Below are positions 33,928 through 43,400 of a stretch of 64,000 bases of DNA, one piece after another; the stretch's first letter is position 1; each line of letters starts with the position of its first letter. This DNA is from Sporofaciens musculi (lineage in GTDB: Bacteria > Bacillota > Clostridia > Lachnospirales > Lachnospiraceae): the NCBI RefSeq assembly GCF_009830285.1, contig NZ_WUQX01000001.1, forward strand, positions 4,340,501-4,404,500, given 5' to 3'. Both the position numbers and the translations under genes were made by a program. The notes beneath the pieces are model-generated. The model saw nothing but the letters and a program-made list of their open reading frames with translations. It did not search any database and had not been told where the DNA came from.

Positions 33928-36900
33928 TCACTCCCTCTCTCTAATCCCAGGCCCAATCAGCCAGATTCCCTCACACTCCATCTCGTCTTTTGGCATAACC
34001 TCCACAATCGCCCTCATAGTAATCATCGCCAGCGCGCCGCTTCCGTTATACAGCTTCTTATCCCCCCTGTTTGCAAAGGCAAGGTTCACATAAGCAGTCC
34101 CGTCGCCGTACCGCTTATTCACCGTCAGATTCTCCATCTGCCCAATACTGTCATCCGGCAAGACCGACACAAACTCCAGACGGGACGGGTCATAGTTAAG
34201 GACCTTCCCGAATGCATTGACATTCACAGCCTCCTTAGCGGTAACTGCCAGAGTGAAGGTCTCCCCTGCTTTTACCTTCTCTCTTTCAGGGACCAGAGAA
34301 ATCCTTCCGGATACCTCCCCTGTCTGCTTCGTGCCACCGTCAAGGGCGAACATAGTAAATGCATAGTCGTACACATCATAGACTCCGTTTTTGTTAATGT
34401 CCCCGCACCGTTTCTGAATCTGATCAACAAAATTCGCCCCATCCTTAACAGAAGTTCCAAGATAATTCTTCATGTTGATATAATCTCCCTCAGAAACCTT
34501 CTCATTCTTATTGGTGCTTCCTACTGCAAATGGCTTTGAGCCGTCCTTCTTATAGACCGAGAGCTCATGTGCTGCGAAGAAGTTCTTCTTTGACTCTACA
34601 ATAGTAAGCTTTAGATAACGGGCGCTTACTCCCTCAAGGTTCACGGTCTTTTTGTTTTCGTCCACCTCACGATTCTCGTCATAACTCCATTCCTCATTCT
34701 CCTTGCCGTTCCGCTCTAAATTCCAGTGCACATTGTCCAGACTGGAATATACATTCATCCGTTTTACCGTACCGCTTCCGTAGCTGTCCCGCGGATAATA
34801 CTCGAACTTATAAAGCTCGTATACTGCCCCAAAGTCAAAGATAAAGGGAAGCCTGTCTGTCACCACGTCGTCTGCCGCAAAGAACAGCCCCCGCAGGCTA
34901 TGGTCTGTGGCATATTTAAGCGCGCCCGCCTCGTCGCCGCCCGTCCAGGTAATTGTACCAAGGGCGCCGATTTCATTTCTCCAGGGGTCAAGGAGTGTGC
35001 TCACCCTAATCTCGTCACTCCACGGAGAGTATCCCTTCTCATTCCTGGCCCGTACACGGTAAGTATGATCAGAATGATACTCCAACTCGTCATGCAGGTA
35101 GGAGCAGGCATTTCCCATGGTGTAGAGCCTTCCGTCCACCAGCATCTCATAGGAGGCGGCATCTAAAATCTTTGTCCATTTCAGCCAGATCGCGTCTGAC
35201 GTCTTCTGTTCCTCTGGCCCATGAAGCACAGGAGCCGGAAGATTTTCATTCTCTATTTCCGGCAGTCGGGTTAATTCATTGGCAAACCCGACGATTTCCA
35301 CAGTCTGGCTCACTTTCGCGGCGTCTGCGGGACAAAGCTTTACATAGAGCTTCGGCGCGGCCTTGACCTCCTTTAGAAGCCCTGCAATCTCAACCTCCTC
35401 CTTGGGGGCATAGGTGTGAATCGGCGGATTCTCGTCATAGAAAAAGATGGCCTCCCCCTCCTTAGGTACAGTTTCCCCAAAGGCCTCCCAGGCTGTCAGT
35501 TCTGTATTGCCAAATGAACTGCCTCTACTTTCAGTTCTCACGAATTCTGTCATGCAAAGCAGCTCATCCCCGTTCTTCGCAATAACTCCCTCTGGCTTCT
35601 TAGATAAGTGGACAATAAAAGTTGTGTTTTTCCTCTGCTCATACCCTTCATAATCCCCCAATGCCTTCTCTGCCCTCAATACAGCCCTGTCCTTCTCAAC
35701 CGCAGAAGTATATCTCACAGACACATGATTTCCATAGGACACATGGTCAATCACACCGTAAGCCTCGTCTGCCTCCGTCCGGTTGCAGATGTATTTCCCG
35801 TCATCCTCATACACCGTATATTCACTGACGAGCCACGGCCAGAATTCCACAATCCGCCTGGTTCTGTCAATGGCTTCCGGCGTGTTGTTCTCCTCATACA
35901 TGGGGAGAATTGCGCCGTTTTTAACGAATACCGGCAGCTTCCAGACAGGCGCGTCAAAATTGTTCAACACCTGACCGCCCTGGTATTTCTCTCCCGTCAG
36001 ATAATCCGTCCACACCTCCTTCTCGTCTGGAAGATAGATACGGTTTCTCACATCGTTTCCCATCTCATCCGCCGCAACATTCTGATAAACCGGCGCCACC
36101 AGAAGGCTTGAGCCAAGCATGAACTGATACTGCACCTCTCTGCCGGCTGCATATGGGTCGTCTGGATATTCTAAGAACATTGCCCTCACCATGGGAAGTC
36201 CTGTATCATTGTTCCCTGTATCCATATTGGACGCAGATACCGCACAGGTATAGATATAGGGCATTAATTGTGACTTTATTTTCAAATACATCCTGTTAAT
36301 TCCCGTGTAAGGATCCCCAAAGGTATAAGGCGCCTTCATATAGCTTCCCCATCCGTCCATATTCAACATCTGAGGAGTAAACGCCTTCCACTGGTAATCC
36401 CGCACTGAAACCACAGCCTTTCCCCCGAAGATGCCGTCCATATCGCTTCCGATATTGGGATTGCCGCTAAGAGAGCTTCCGATATAAGTAGGAATATGGA
36501 AACGGATATATTCCCAGTTCCCCCCTGTCTGGTCCCCTGTCCACACACTGTTGAAACGCTGTGAGCCTGCCCACCCGTCCAGAGAAATGATATTGGGACG
36601 GAAAGCTTTTGCAGTAGTGACGATATCGTAGGCTGTCTTTACGCCGTCAAGCTGGAAGGAATAGCCAGGCCCCACCCATGCAACATCCGTCTTAAGGGTA
36701 GTAGCCCCGCCTATGGTCACCTCTTTTCTAAAGTCCCGAAGGAGATGCCAGTACGTCTCTTTGTCAGTGTCAGGAGATAAGCTGCTCTCTGTCCAAAGTC
36801 CCGACGCCACCCCTTTGCTGTTGGCAAATTCTGTAAACCTTGCAAAATTTTCCACGTTGGCGTCCACCGCGGCAATCCGTTCCTGGCTGCTGGCGCCGTC

Positions 36901-38037
36901 TTCCCCTACGCCTCCCTGTACATAGTACCCGTTCTGTCCGTAGCCGCCGCCATATCCATCGTTAGGCAGAAAGTAGCCCAGAGGCATATCATAACGGAGG
37001 TATTCCAAAAGGACGGCTCTTGCCGAATATTCATAGGGTGCGTCCACCGTCTCCGGATAATTTTCGATTGCTGTTTGGGGTCTCTCTCCGTTTAGGGATT
37101 CGGAGTGTAGTCCTTCTGTAAGCCGGTAGCCTGTGGCCATACCGCTCTCATATCTGGTGCTTCCCTTGCTGGTATGGGAAGCGCTTCCCTTCACAATCCA
37201 AGCCTTGTCCCCTGATTCCTCTGACCATGCATCGCGGTTGTAGCAGTTTAAATGCCCCTCATAAAAGCCATACTCCGGAAGCAGCATCGGATTGCCCGTC
37301 ACATGGTAATAGGCCCGTAAAATCTCCTGCACCACACTTCTCCTATCCTCTGCTGCAGATAAGAAATAATACACGCTAAAGCGGCCTTCTTTATGTGTTG
37401 TTACCACATTTCCTGCATTTTCTGCGCCGAAATCATAGGCTCCCTCTGCAAATGTATTGCGAAGCGCCCCGTATCCGGCAGTCGTAAAATAAAAGGGGTT
37501 CGGGGATGCCACGCCACCGTCCATCCAACTGCTCTCGTTGACAATCTGTAGCTTCCTTCCGGTGTGGAGGAAACGACCGTTCTGAGTTCCGCCTCCGTAA
37601 AAATCCTCCCCCTTCTGCCGAATCAATGTCTGAACAGCAGCGTCCTTTTCAAGTGCAAGAGGTTCTGCCTCCTCCATCACAAGCCGGTGTGCGAAACGAA
37701 TTTGCAGCTTTGCCCCAGCCTGTTCAATAAGTACAGACGTATCCCCGCACAGGATGACGCTCATACCCTCCTTTTCAAAAACCTGTACTTCTGGTTTTGT
37801 ATAGGCGTTTGACTCATCGGGACGCTGCTGAATCCGCGCCTTGTGTTTTTCATTTATGGGCTTTGCATAAGCCTCAAATTCCCCTGCGGGATTTGCATCA
37901 TATCGGAAAATATTTTCCTCTAAAAATGTAATCCTTCCTTCAAAGCCGTTTTGAAAATCCAAGTGAACGATATTCCTCTTTTGCTCATCCACTTTGACGG
38001 CTTTCACACCGCCAGGCTGAAAATCTCTTTTACACAT
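33928..38037 (-). CDS. multi-domain GH31 hydrolase, probable alpha-GalNAcase
   Basis: This 1369-residue enzyme has a GH31 N-terminal beta-sandwich, the catalytic barrel (~250-700), an FN3-like domain (~945-1015), an F5/8-type C (discoidin) domain (~1020-1170), a dockerin segment CGDINKNGVYDVYDYAF (~1210-1230) and a C-terminal cohesin-like domain (~1245-1365). The nucleophile is probably the Asp of TLKTDVAWVG (~449) and the acid/base the Asp of WTGDQTGGNW (~501). Architecture and residue positions resemble the GH31 alpha-N-acetylgalactosaminidases (GH31_18 group). Alpha-glucosidase or alpha-galactosidase activity is a less likely alternative. No signal peptide is visible from the start MCKRDFQPGG, which is odd for a dockerin protein. 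Confidence 0.85.
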   Translation of the reverse strand: MCKRDFQPGGVKAVKVDEQKRNIVHLDFQNGFEGRITFLEENIFRYDANPAGEFEAYAKPINEKHKARIQQRPDESNAYTKPEVQVFEKEGMSVILCGDTSVLIEQAGAKLQIRFAHRLVMEEAEPLALEKDAAVQTLIRQKGEDFYGGGTQNGRFLHTGRKLQIVNESSWMDGGVASPNPFYFTTAGYGALRNTFAEGAYDFGAENAGNVVTTHKEGRFSVYYFLSAAEDRRSVVQEILRAYYHVTGNPMLLPEYGFYEGHLNCYNRDAWSEESGDKAWIVKGSASHTSKGSTRYESGMATGYRLTEGLHSESLNGERPQTAIENYPETVDAPYEYSARAVLLEYLRYDMPLGYFLPNDGYGGGYGQNGYYVQGGVGEDGASSQERIAAVDANVENFARFTEFANSKGVASGLWTESSLSPDTDKETYWHLLRDFRKEVTIGGATTLKTDVAWVGPGYSFQLDGVKTAYDIVTTAKAFRPNIISLDGWAGSQRFNSVWTGDQTGGNWEYIRFHIPTYIGSSLSGNPNIGSDMDGIFGGKAVVSVRDYQWKAFTPQMLNMDGWGSYMKAPYTFGDPYTGINRMYLKIKSQLMPYIYTCAVSASNMDTGNNDTGLPMVRAMFLEYPDDPYAAGREVQYQFMLGSSLLVAPVYQNVAADEMGNDVRNRIYLPDEKEVWTDYLTGEKYQGGQVLNNFDAPVWKLPVFVKNGAILPMYEENNTPEAIDRTRRIVEFWPWLVSEYTVYEDDGKYICNRTEADEAYGVIDHVSYGNHVSVRYTSAVEKDRAVLRAEKALGDYEGYEQRKNTTFIVHLSKKPEGVIAKNGDELLCMTEFVRTESRGSSFGNTELTAWEAFGETVPKEGEAIFFYDENPPIHTYAPKEEVEIAGLLKEVKAAPKLYVKLCPADAAKVSQTVEIVGFANELTRLPEIENENLPAPVLHGPEEQKTSDAIWLKWTKILDAASYEMLVDGRLYTMGNACSYLHDELEYHSDHTYRVRARNEKGYSPWSDEIRVSTLLDPWRNEIGALGTITWTGGDEAGALKYATDHSLRGLFFAADDVVTDRLPFIFDFGAVYELYKFEYYPRDSYGSGTVKRMNVYSSLDNVHWNLERNGKENEEWSYDENREVDENKKTVNLEGVSARYLKLTIVESKKNFFAAHELSVYKKDGSKPFAVGSTNKNEKVSEGDYINMKNYLGTSVKDGANFVDQIQKRCGDINKNGVYDVYDYAFTMFALDGGTKQTGEVSGRISLVPEREKVKAGETFTLAVTAKEAVNVNAFGKVLNYDPSRLEFVSVLPDDSIGQMENLTVNKRYGDGTAYVNLAFANRGDKKLYNGSGALAMITMRAIVEVMPKDEMECEGIWLIGPGIRERE

Positions 38038-38154
38038 ATGACTATAATACCTTTCTGTTATTTTCCTGGATTGCTTTTCTTCCCCATATCCGCTATACTA
38101 ACTATATTATATTGTTGGATACATTTCTTCAATTTAACGAAGGAGAGGAAAGCC

Positions 38155-38781
38155 ATGAATCAATTATTTAATTACGACAATCCCATTATGCAATTTATAT
38201 CAAAAATTTTTGATCTTATAATACTCAATCTGTTCTTTTTACTTTTCAGTATCCCCATTGTCACCATGGGTGCGTCCTTAAGCGCCCTTTACTATGTATG
38301 CCTCAAGCTCCTTCGGGGCGAGGAGCCTTACATCTGGCAGAACTTTTTCAAAGCCTTCCGCCAGAATTTAAAACAGGCAACTGTTGTCTGGGTTCTTCTG
38401 CTTCTGGCTTTTGCCCTTCTGGGAATGGATTTTTATATTATTAATTCACAGGATACTGCTTTATTTGCAGTCCTACGGGTCTTATTGTGGGTAGTCCTTG
38501 GGGCCTTGTTCAGTATATCCCTTTACATCTTCCCAGTAATCTCCCACTTTATCTGCAGCACAAAGCAGTCCTTTAAAAACGCTGCCTATATGGCAATCGG
38601 CTTCCTGCCCTATACGGCGGTCATGCTTGCAATCAGCGGCGTCCTTCTGTATCTGTGTACAGTTTCTTCTAAACTTTTTGCAATGGTCATTATCATCAGC
38701 GGAATCTGCGGTCATTCCGTTATTGCCTTTACCTTCTGCATCTTCTTTGACCGTATCTTCCGCAAATATGAACCAAAATAA
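38155..38781 (+). CDS. YesL-family (DUF624) membrane protein
   Basis: This 208-residue protein has about five membrane helices (LNLFFLLFSIPIVTMGASLS, VVWVLLLLAFALLGMDFYII, VLLWVVLGALFSISLYIFPV). YesL-type proteins are found next to sugar ABC transporter genes in Firmicutes; their role is not clear. It starts MNQLFNYDNPIMQFISKIFD after AGGAGAGG, and an upstream in-frame start is not needed. It is the only plus-strand gene inside the glycan locus and converges with the permease genes at a shared terminator. Confidence 0.8.
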   Translation: MNQLFNYDNPIMQFISKIFDLIILNLFFLLFSIPIVTMGASLSALYYVCLKLLRGEEPYIWQNFFKAFRQNLKQATVVWVLLLLAFALLGMDFYIINSQDTALFAVLRVLLWVVLGALFSISLYIFPVISHFICSTKQSFKNAAYMAIGFLPYTAVMLAISGVLLYLCTVSSKLFAMVIIISGICGHSVIAFTFCIFFDRIFRKYEPK

Positions 38782-38800
38782 TTCATTACTATATCTCTGT

Positions 38801-38840
38801 ACAAAACAAGGGGGAAGGTTTTTGCCTTCCCCCTCTGAGA
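38801..38840. terminator. bidirectional terminator between yesL-like and permease genes
   Basis: AGGGGGAAGG (38809-38818) and CCTTCCCCCT (38825-38834) form a perfect 10-bp stem with a 6-base loop between two convergent genes. On the minus strand the stem is followed by TTGTTTTG, a moderate T-rich tail. Confidence 0.75.
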
Positions 38841-38871
38841 TTTCTCTCATTTCTTCGATCTTCTTCAAATA

Positions 38872-39699
38872 TTAACCCTTGATTCCGGACTGCGCCACAC
38901 CTTCGATAAACTGCTTCTGGAAGATGAAGAACAGTACGATAATCGGGATGACTGCCATAACTGCCCCTGCCATCTGCATCGGGTATTTCGTCGTATACTG
39001 TCCCTGCAGCGTGGAGAGCGCCGGACCGAGCGTCATCATCTTCGGAGATGTATTGACAATCAACGGCCACATAAAATCATTCCATGCAAATTTCGCTGTA
39101 AAGATTACTAGCGACACGATTCCTGGCTTAGTCAGCGGAAGCATAATCTTCCAGAATATCTGATAACGGTTACATCCATCCAGGAGCGCCGCCTCCTCCA
39201 ACTCCTTTGGCAGCGACATAAAGAACTGCCGCAGAAGGAAAGTTCCGAACGCACTGAACAGGTTCGGCAAAAACAGCGCCGGTATGGTATCCAATAACCC
39301 AAGCTTCTGAATAATCTGATACTGAGGGATTAGGAAAATCTGTCCCGGCACCATCAGTACAGACAGGATTAACACAAATATCACGTTCTTAAACGGAAAG
39401 TCAATTCTTGCAAATGCATACGCCGCCATAGAACAGAACATAACCTGTACTACCGTCGTCACGACTGTGGATATAATTGTGTTCAGGTACACCCTCGCAA
39501 ACGGCAGCGCCGTTACAATCTGTGCATAGGCATCCGTCAAAAACTTCTTCGGGAAAAATGTGGGCGGTATCTGCATGGCCTCTCCTACCGTCTTAAATGA
39601 GGTAAGCACCATCCATAAAAACGGGAATACCGTAATTCCAACTCCAAGAAGAAGCGCCAGATGAATAAATAATTTCTTTGTATTCGATTTACTTTTCAT
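38872..39699 (-). CDS. carbohydrate ABC transporter permease (MalG type)
   Basis: This 275-residue permease has six membrane helices and the EAA cytoplasmic motif (EEAALLDGCNRYQIFWKIML, ~165-185) that contacts the ATPase. It pairs with the permease at 39711. It belongs to the CUT1 class of importers for oligosaccharides. The cognate ATPase is not in the operon, so a shared MsmX-type ATPase elsewhere is likely. GGAGG precedes the ATG. Confidence 0.93.
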   Translation of the reverse strand: MKSKSNTKKLFIHLALLLGVGITVFPFLWMVLTSFKTVGEAMQIPPTFFPKKFLTDAYAQIVTALPFARVYLNTIISTVVTTVVQVMFCSMAAYAFARIDFPFKNVIFVLILSVLMVPGQIFLIPQYQIIQKLGLLDTIPALFLPNLFSAFGTFLLRQFFMSLPKELEEAALLDGCNRYQIFWKIMLPLTKPGIVSLVIFTAKFAWNDFMWPLIVNTSPKMMTLGPALSTLQGQYTTKYPMQMAGAVMAVIPIIVLFFIFQKQFIEGVAQSGIKG

Positions 39700-39710
39700 G
39701 ATGCTCCCTC

Positions 39711-40637
39711 CTAATCGTAATTAACCCATTTCTTCTGTCCCCAGAGCTGAACAACCGTTACCAGCATGATGACTGCGAAGATCAGGATTGAGATTGCCGC
39801 CGCATATCCCTTATATCCATAATCGAACGCCTTGCGGTAGAACAGCATTACCACCGTCTGCGTGCTGGCGTAGGCAGGATTCGTCTTGCCGATCATCATG
39901 TAAACTACGTCGAACACCTGAAATCCGCTGATAATGGAGGTAATCATTACGAAAAATATGGTTGGCGTCAGCATTGGTATCGTAATCTTAAAAAACTGCT
40001 GCAGAGAGCCCGCACCGTCGATGGCCGCCGCTTCATAGTAGGATTTTGAAATTCCCTGCATACCGGCAAGCAGAATAATCATATTATAGCCCACCGTCAT
40101 CCACAAACCGACAATCATAATCATATACAGCGCAAGCTTCGGATCTGTAAGCCATCCTACGCCTTTGCCGCCCATTCCGCGAATAACGCTATTCAAGATT
40201 CCCATCTTTTCATTGTAAATCCACTTCCACACCATGGCAACCGCAGCCGCCATTGTTACAGAAGGAAGGAAATATAATGTACGGTAGATTGACGTTCCCT
40301 TAATCTTTGAATTCAGAAGCGCTGCGATACAGATTGAAAGGAATAATCCCACCGGAACTGTACATACAACATATTTCAGCGTATTACCGAAGGTTTCCCA
40401 TACCTCCTTGTCCTGTACCATATCAACGTAATTCTGCACTCCTACAAAAGTCGTCATGTTAAACTTATTCACTTCATTAAAACTAAACCAAACATTCTGA
40501 ATAAACGGCCAGATATAAAATACCAAAAGTCCGATGGTAACCGGCGCTATGAACACATATGCCGCAATCCAGTCCTTCCTCGCACGTTTACTCGCCTGTT
40601 TCTTCACTGTGCCTGTTTTTACTTTACTCTCAGCCAT
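39711..40637 (-). CDS. carbohydrate ABC transporter permease (MalF type)
   Basis: This 308-residue permease starts MAESKVKTGTVKKQASKRAR and has six membrane helices (WIAAYVFIAPVTIGLLVFYI first). The EAA loop is YEAAAIDGAGSLQQFFKITI (~210-230). It is the partner of the MalG-type gene, 11 bases away. A GTG at 40649 with an AAGGA site is an alternative start. It lies between the binding protein and MalG-type genes. Confidence 0.92.
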   Translation of the reverse strand: MAESKVKTGTVKKQASKRARKDWIAAYVFIAPVTIGLLVFYIWPFIQNVWFSFNEVNKFNMTTFVGVQNYVDMVQDKEVWETFGNTLKYVVCTVPVGLFLSICIAALLNSKIKGTSIYRTLYFLPSVTMAAAVAMVWKWIYNEKMGILNSVIRGMGGKGVGWLTDPKLALYMIMIVGLWMTVGYNMIILLAGMQGISKSYYEAAAIDGAGSLQQFFKITIPMLTPTIFFVMITSIISGFQVFDVVYMMIGKTNPAYASTQTVVMLFYRKAFDYGYKGYAAAISILIFAVIMLVTVVQLWGQKKWVNYD

Positions 40638-40659
40638 ATCGTCACCCACTTAGTCCTTG

Positions 40660-41967
40660 CTATTTCGCAAGTAATGCGTCTGCCTCTGCTTTCAGTTCTT
40701 TACAAGCGTCTGCCAGTGATTCCTCACCGTTATATGCCTTCTGAAGATAGGTTGCCTCCAAATCGTAAAGCTCTGCTGCTACCATACATACCGGAAGCGG
40801 ATAAGCCTTGTCTGAGTGATTGGTATAAGCTGCCAGGTTGTAATCCGGATTTGCATCCGCAAAATAGCCCTGTGCATCTGTCCTTGCAGAGATAACCACG
40901 CCTGTCTCTCCCTGAATCTTCATCGCGTCCGCGCTTCCGAGCCAAATTGCGAAATCGATTGCTGCCTCCTTGTTCTTGCTGCCCTCAAATACGGCATATC
41001 CAAGACCATTGATACAGTTATCCTCTACACCGTTAAATGTAGGAATCTCTACACAGTCAATCTTATCTGCGATTGCATCGTTTCCTGCATACTGAGGAAC
41101 CATATATGAACCTGCAAAATTCATGGCAAGCTGTCCGCCCTCGAACATTGCGTCTGCTGACGTCTCAGAAAGGGCTGCTGAACCAGGAGAAAGCTCTTTC
41201 TCAATCATATCAATCCAGCACTGGATACCCTCCTGCGTCTTAGGATCATCATAGCCGGTCTCTGTCTTATCATCATTCAGGATATATCCGCCGTTAGCGT
41301 ATACAGTCTGATAATACCATGTCTGGAAATCAACCGGACAAGCGAATGGATATACGCCGTCGTCAAGACCTGCTGCCTTTAAGTCCTCTGCCGTCTTAAC
41401 CAGATCTTCATAGGTCATATCATCCGTCGGGTATTCTACGCCTGCAGCGTCAAAAATCTCTTTGTTGTACCACAGCGCATTGGTATCGAAATCCTTCGGA
41501 ACTGCATAATTCACACCGTCGCGGACATAGTTCTCTACCAGAGTCTCCGGGAATGAATCATTAATGTCAGACGCGTCAATCGCCTCTGTCAAGTCAGCCA
41601 GAATACCTCCGTCTACATAAGAATCCAGATGAAGCACATTCAGCCAGAATACGTCCGGCGCCTTGCCGCCGCCTGCTGCTGCCTCCAACTTGGTCCAATA
41701 CTCTCCGCCCTTGTAAGGTGTAAGCTGGATCTCAATGCTCACATCCTCATTCTCCTTCTCATAAGCCTCTACAAGCTTCTCCATTGCCGGCCTCTGGTTC
41801 TCATCCCAGATACCGAACGCCAGCTCTGTCTTCTTACCTGAACCGCCTGATGAACCGCCGTCAGAGCCGCCGTCCCCGCTGTCAGAGCCGCCGCAGCCCG
41901 CAAGCATCGTCGTCCCCATTGCTGCACACAGTCCAAAAGCTGCCATTTTCTTCAGATTCTTCTTCAT
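40660..41967 (-). CDS. sugar-binding lipoprotein of the ABC importer
   Basis: This 435-residue family 1 solute-binding protein starts MKKNLKKMAAFGLCAAMG and has the lipobox MLAGC with a Cys anchor at residue ~25. A serine/glycine-rich linker follows (GGSDGGSSGGSG). The mature domain (LAFGIWDENQRPAMEKLVEA) is typical of CUT1 sugar importers. The ATG at 41967 is chosen because AAGGAG lies eight bases upstream. Given the hydrolases beside it, the ligand may be a GalNAc-containing glycan or glycopeptide, but this is inference. Confidence 0.93.
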   Translation of the reverse strand: MKKNLKKMAAFGLCAAMGTTMLAGCGGSDSGDGGSDGGSSGGSGKKTELAFGIWDENQRPAMEKLVEAYEKENEDVSIEIQLTPYKGGEYWTKLEAAAGGGKAPDVFWLNVLHLDSYVDGGILADLTEAIDASDINDSFPETLVENYVRDGVNYAVPKDFDTNALWYNKEIFDAAGVEYPTDDMTYEDLVKTAEDLKAAGLDDGVYPFACPVDFQTWYYQTVYANGGYILNDDKTETGYDDPKTQEGIQCWIDMIEKELSPGSAALSETSADAMFEGGQLAMNFAGSYMVPQYAGNDAIADKIDCVEIPTFNGVEDNCINGLGYAVFEGSKNKEAAIDFAIWLGSADAMKIQGETGVVISARTDAQGYFADANPDYNLAAYTNHSDKAYPLPVCMVAAELYDLEATYLQKAYNGEESLADACKELKAEADALLAK

Positions 41968-42060
41968 AATCTTCACTCCTTCTTTCTTTAATAATTTTAA
42001 GTTTCTATATGAAGCCTCCCTGTGCTGTTCTTGGAATTTCAGAGAGGCAAGCATATCCGA

Positions 42061-43371
42061 TTAATTTTTTCCAAACTCCTTAATCTTCACCGGACATCCA
42101 TCATGATTCCTTGAGTATTCCGCTGCCAGCGCACAGTAATGGCTTTCCAGAGAACGTTCCAGGGAGGTCACATAAGAGCTTTCCTCCTTCTCACCGCTGA
42201 TCATATCGATAAATTCCATCACCATACGGTCGTCTCCGCCGCCGTGTCCAGAGAAATCATCGGCAAGCGCTGCCACATCAATCGTCTCCACCGGCATGTC
42301 ACTGGCAAACTTACGGATACTAATCTCACAATCTTGTGCTTTTTCTTTCATATCTACACGCAGCTCACCTTTTGTACCCATAAAACGGGCATATCGAGAG
42401 ATATCCGGCGTAAATCCGCACATGGTAAAACTCATGGTAGTTCCGTCTGTCATTCTTAGGTTCACTACCTGGTGATCCACTACATTATTATTACAGTGGT
42501 ATACGCACTGACCGAATCTTCCTTCCTGTATCGCTCTCATAATCTGTTCTTCTGTGGGACCTGACGGCACTAACACATCCAACGGCCAGATCCTGTTCCC
42601 ACTCCGATAGCCGTACACTTTGTTGTCCAGATAAATCTTCTCTGCGTCAAATGGACATTCTTCTCTTACCCCGCATCCATCAAGGCACCGCTTTGCACAG
42701 CCTTTGGGAGCCTTCTCCTTCTTGAATAGATAGGTATCCCCATAGGAGGTCAGGGATTCGCAGGTCTTTCCTGCAAGCCATGGGTATAAATCCATATCAT
42801 GACAGCATTTTTGCAGAATCATAGGACTGGTTTCTTCGGAATTGGCCCAGTTTCCACGTACAAAGCTGTGAGCCTGGTGGAACCAGCCAACGTTCTCGGC
42901 AGCCATAATTGATACCACCTCCCCAATCACCCCAGAATCCAGCAATTCCTTCACCTTCTGATAGATTGGCGTGTACCGCAGTACATGGCATACCACTACC
43001 TTCTTATCGTATCGCTTAGCTGCTTTTGCAAGCTCTCTGCACTCGGCAAGGTCAGGCGACACCGGCTTTTCAAGCAGCAGGTGGTATCCCTTCTCAAGAG
43101 CCGCCGTGGCATGGCCCACATGCTGCCTATCCTGGGTTGCAATAATCATAGCGTCGGCAAGTTTTTCCTGCTTCAGCATTTCTTCGGCGCTTAAAAAACA
43201 CGCTTCCTTTGGCACATGATACTCTTTTGCAACGAGTTCCACCTTCTCTGGATCAATATCTGCGATTGCAACAATCTCCATCTTATCAGGATGAAGCTTT
43301 GCCGACTTTGCATAAAAATCTTTTCCCCTGCTGCCAAGCCCTGCAATCGCAACCCTAGTCACTTTGCTCAT
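42061..43371 (-). CDS. Gfo/Idh/MocA-family oxidoreductase
   Basis: This 436-residue NAD(P)-dependent enzyme has a Rossmann fold (RVAIAGLGSRGKDFYAKSAK), the conserved EKP motif (LLLEKPVSPDLAECRELAKA) and a C-terminal substrate domain with KCCHDMDLYPW (~190). A cysteine cluster (CAKRCLDGCGVREECPFDAE, ~230-250) is unusual and may bind metal. Members act on sugars; the GH109 glycosidases have the same fold, so a glycosidase role cannot be excluded. The ATG at 43371 has a better ribosome site than one seven codons earlier. It lies between the GH129-like gene and the binding protein gene. Confidence 0.87.
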   Translation of the reverse strand: MSKVTRVAIAGLGSRGKDFYAKSAKLHPDKMEIVAIADIDPEKVELVAKEYHVPKEACFLSAEEMLKQEKLADAMIIATQDRQHVGHATAALEKGYHLLLEKPVSPDLAECRELAKAAKRYDKKVVVCHVLRYTPIYQKVKELLDSGVIGEVVSIMAAENVGWFHQAHSFVRGNWANSEETSPMILQKCCHDMDLYPWLAGKTCESLTSYGDTYLFKKEKAPKGCAKRCLDGCGVREECPFDAEKIYLDNKVYGYRSGNRIWPLDVLVPSGPTEEQIMRAIQEGRFGQCVYHCNNNVVDHQVVNLRMTDGTTMSFTMCGFTPDISRYARFMGTKGELRVDMKEKAQDCEISIRKFASDMPVETIDVAALADDFSGHGGGDDRMVMEFIDMISGEKEESSYVTSLERSLESHYCALAAEYSRNHDGCPVKIKEFGKN

Positions 43372-43400
43372 CTTTCCATCCCTTTCTATCATGATTCTTG

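Noticed and set aside
42061..43371. Calling the Gfo/Idh/MocA protein a GH109 glycosidase
   Set aside because: The fold is shared, but nothing in the sequence separates it from ordinary oxidoreductases, so only the possibility is noted.
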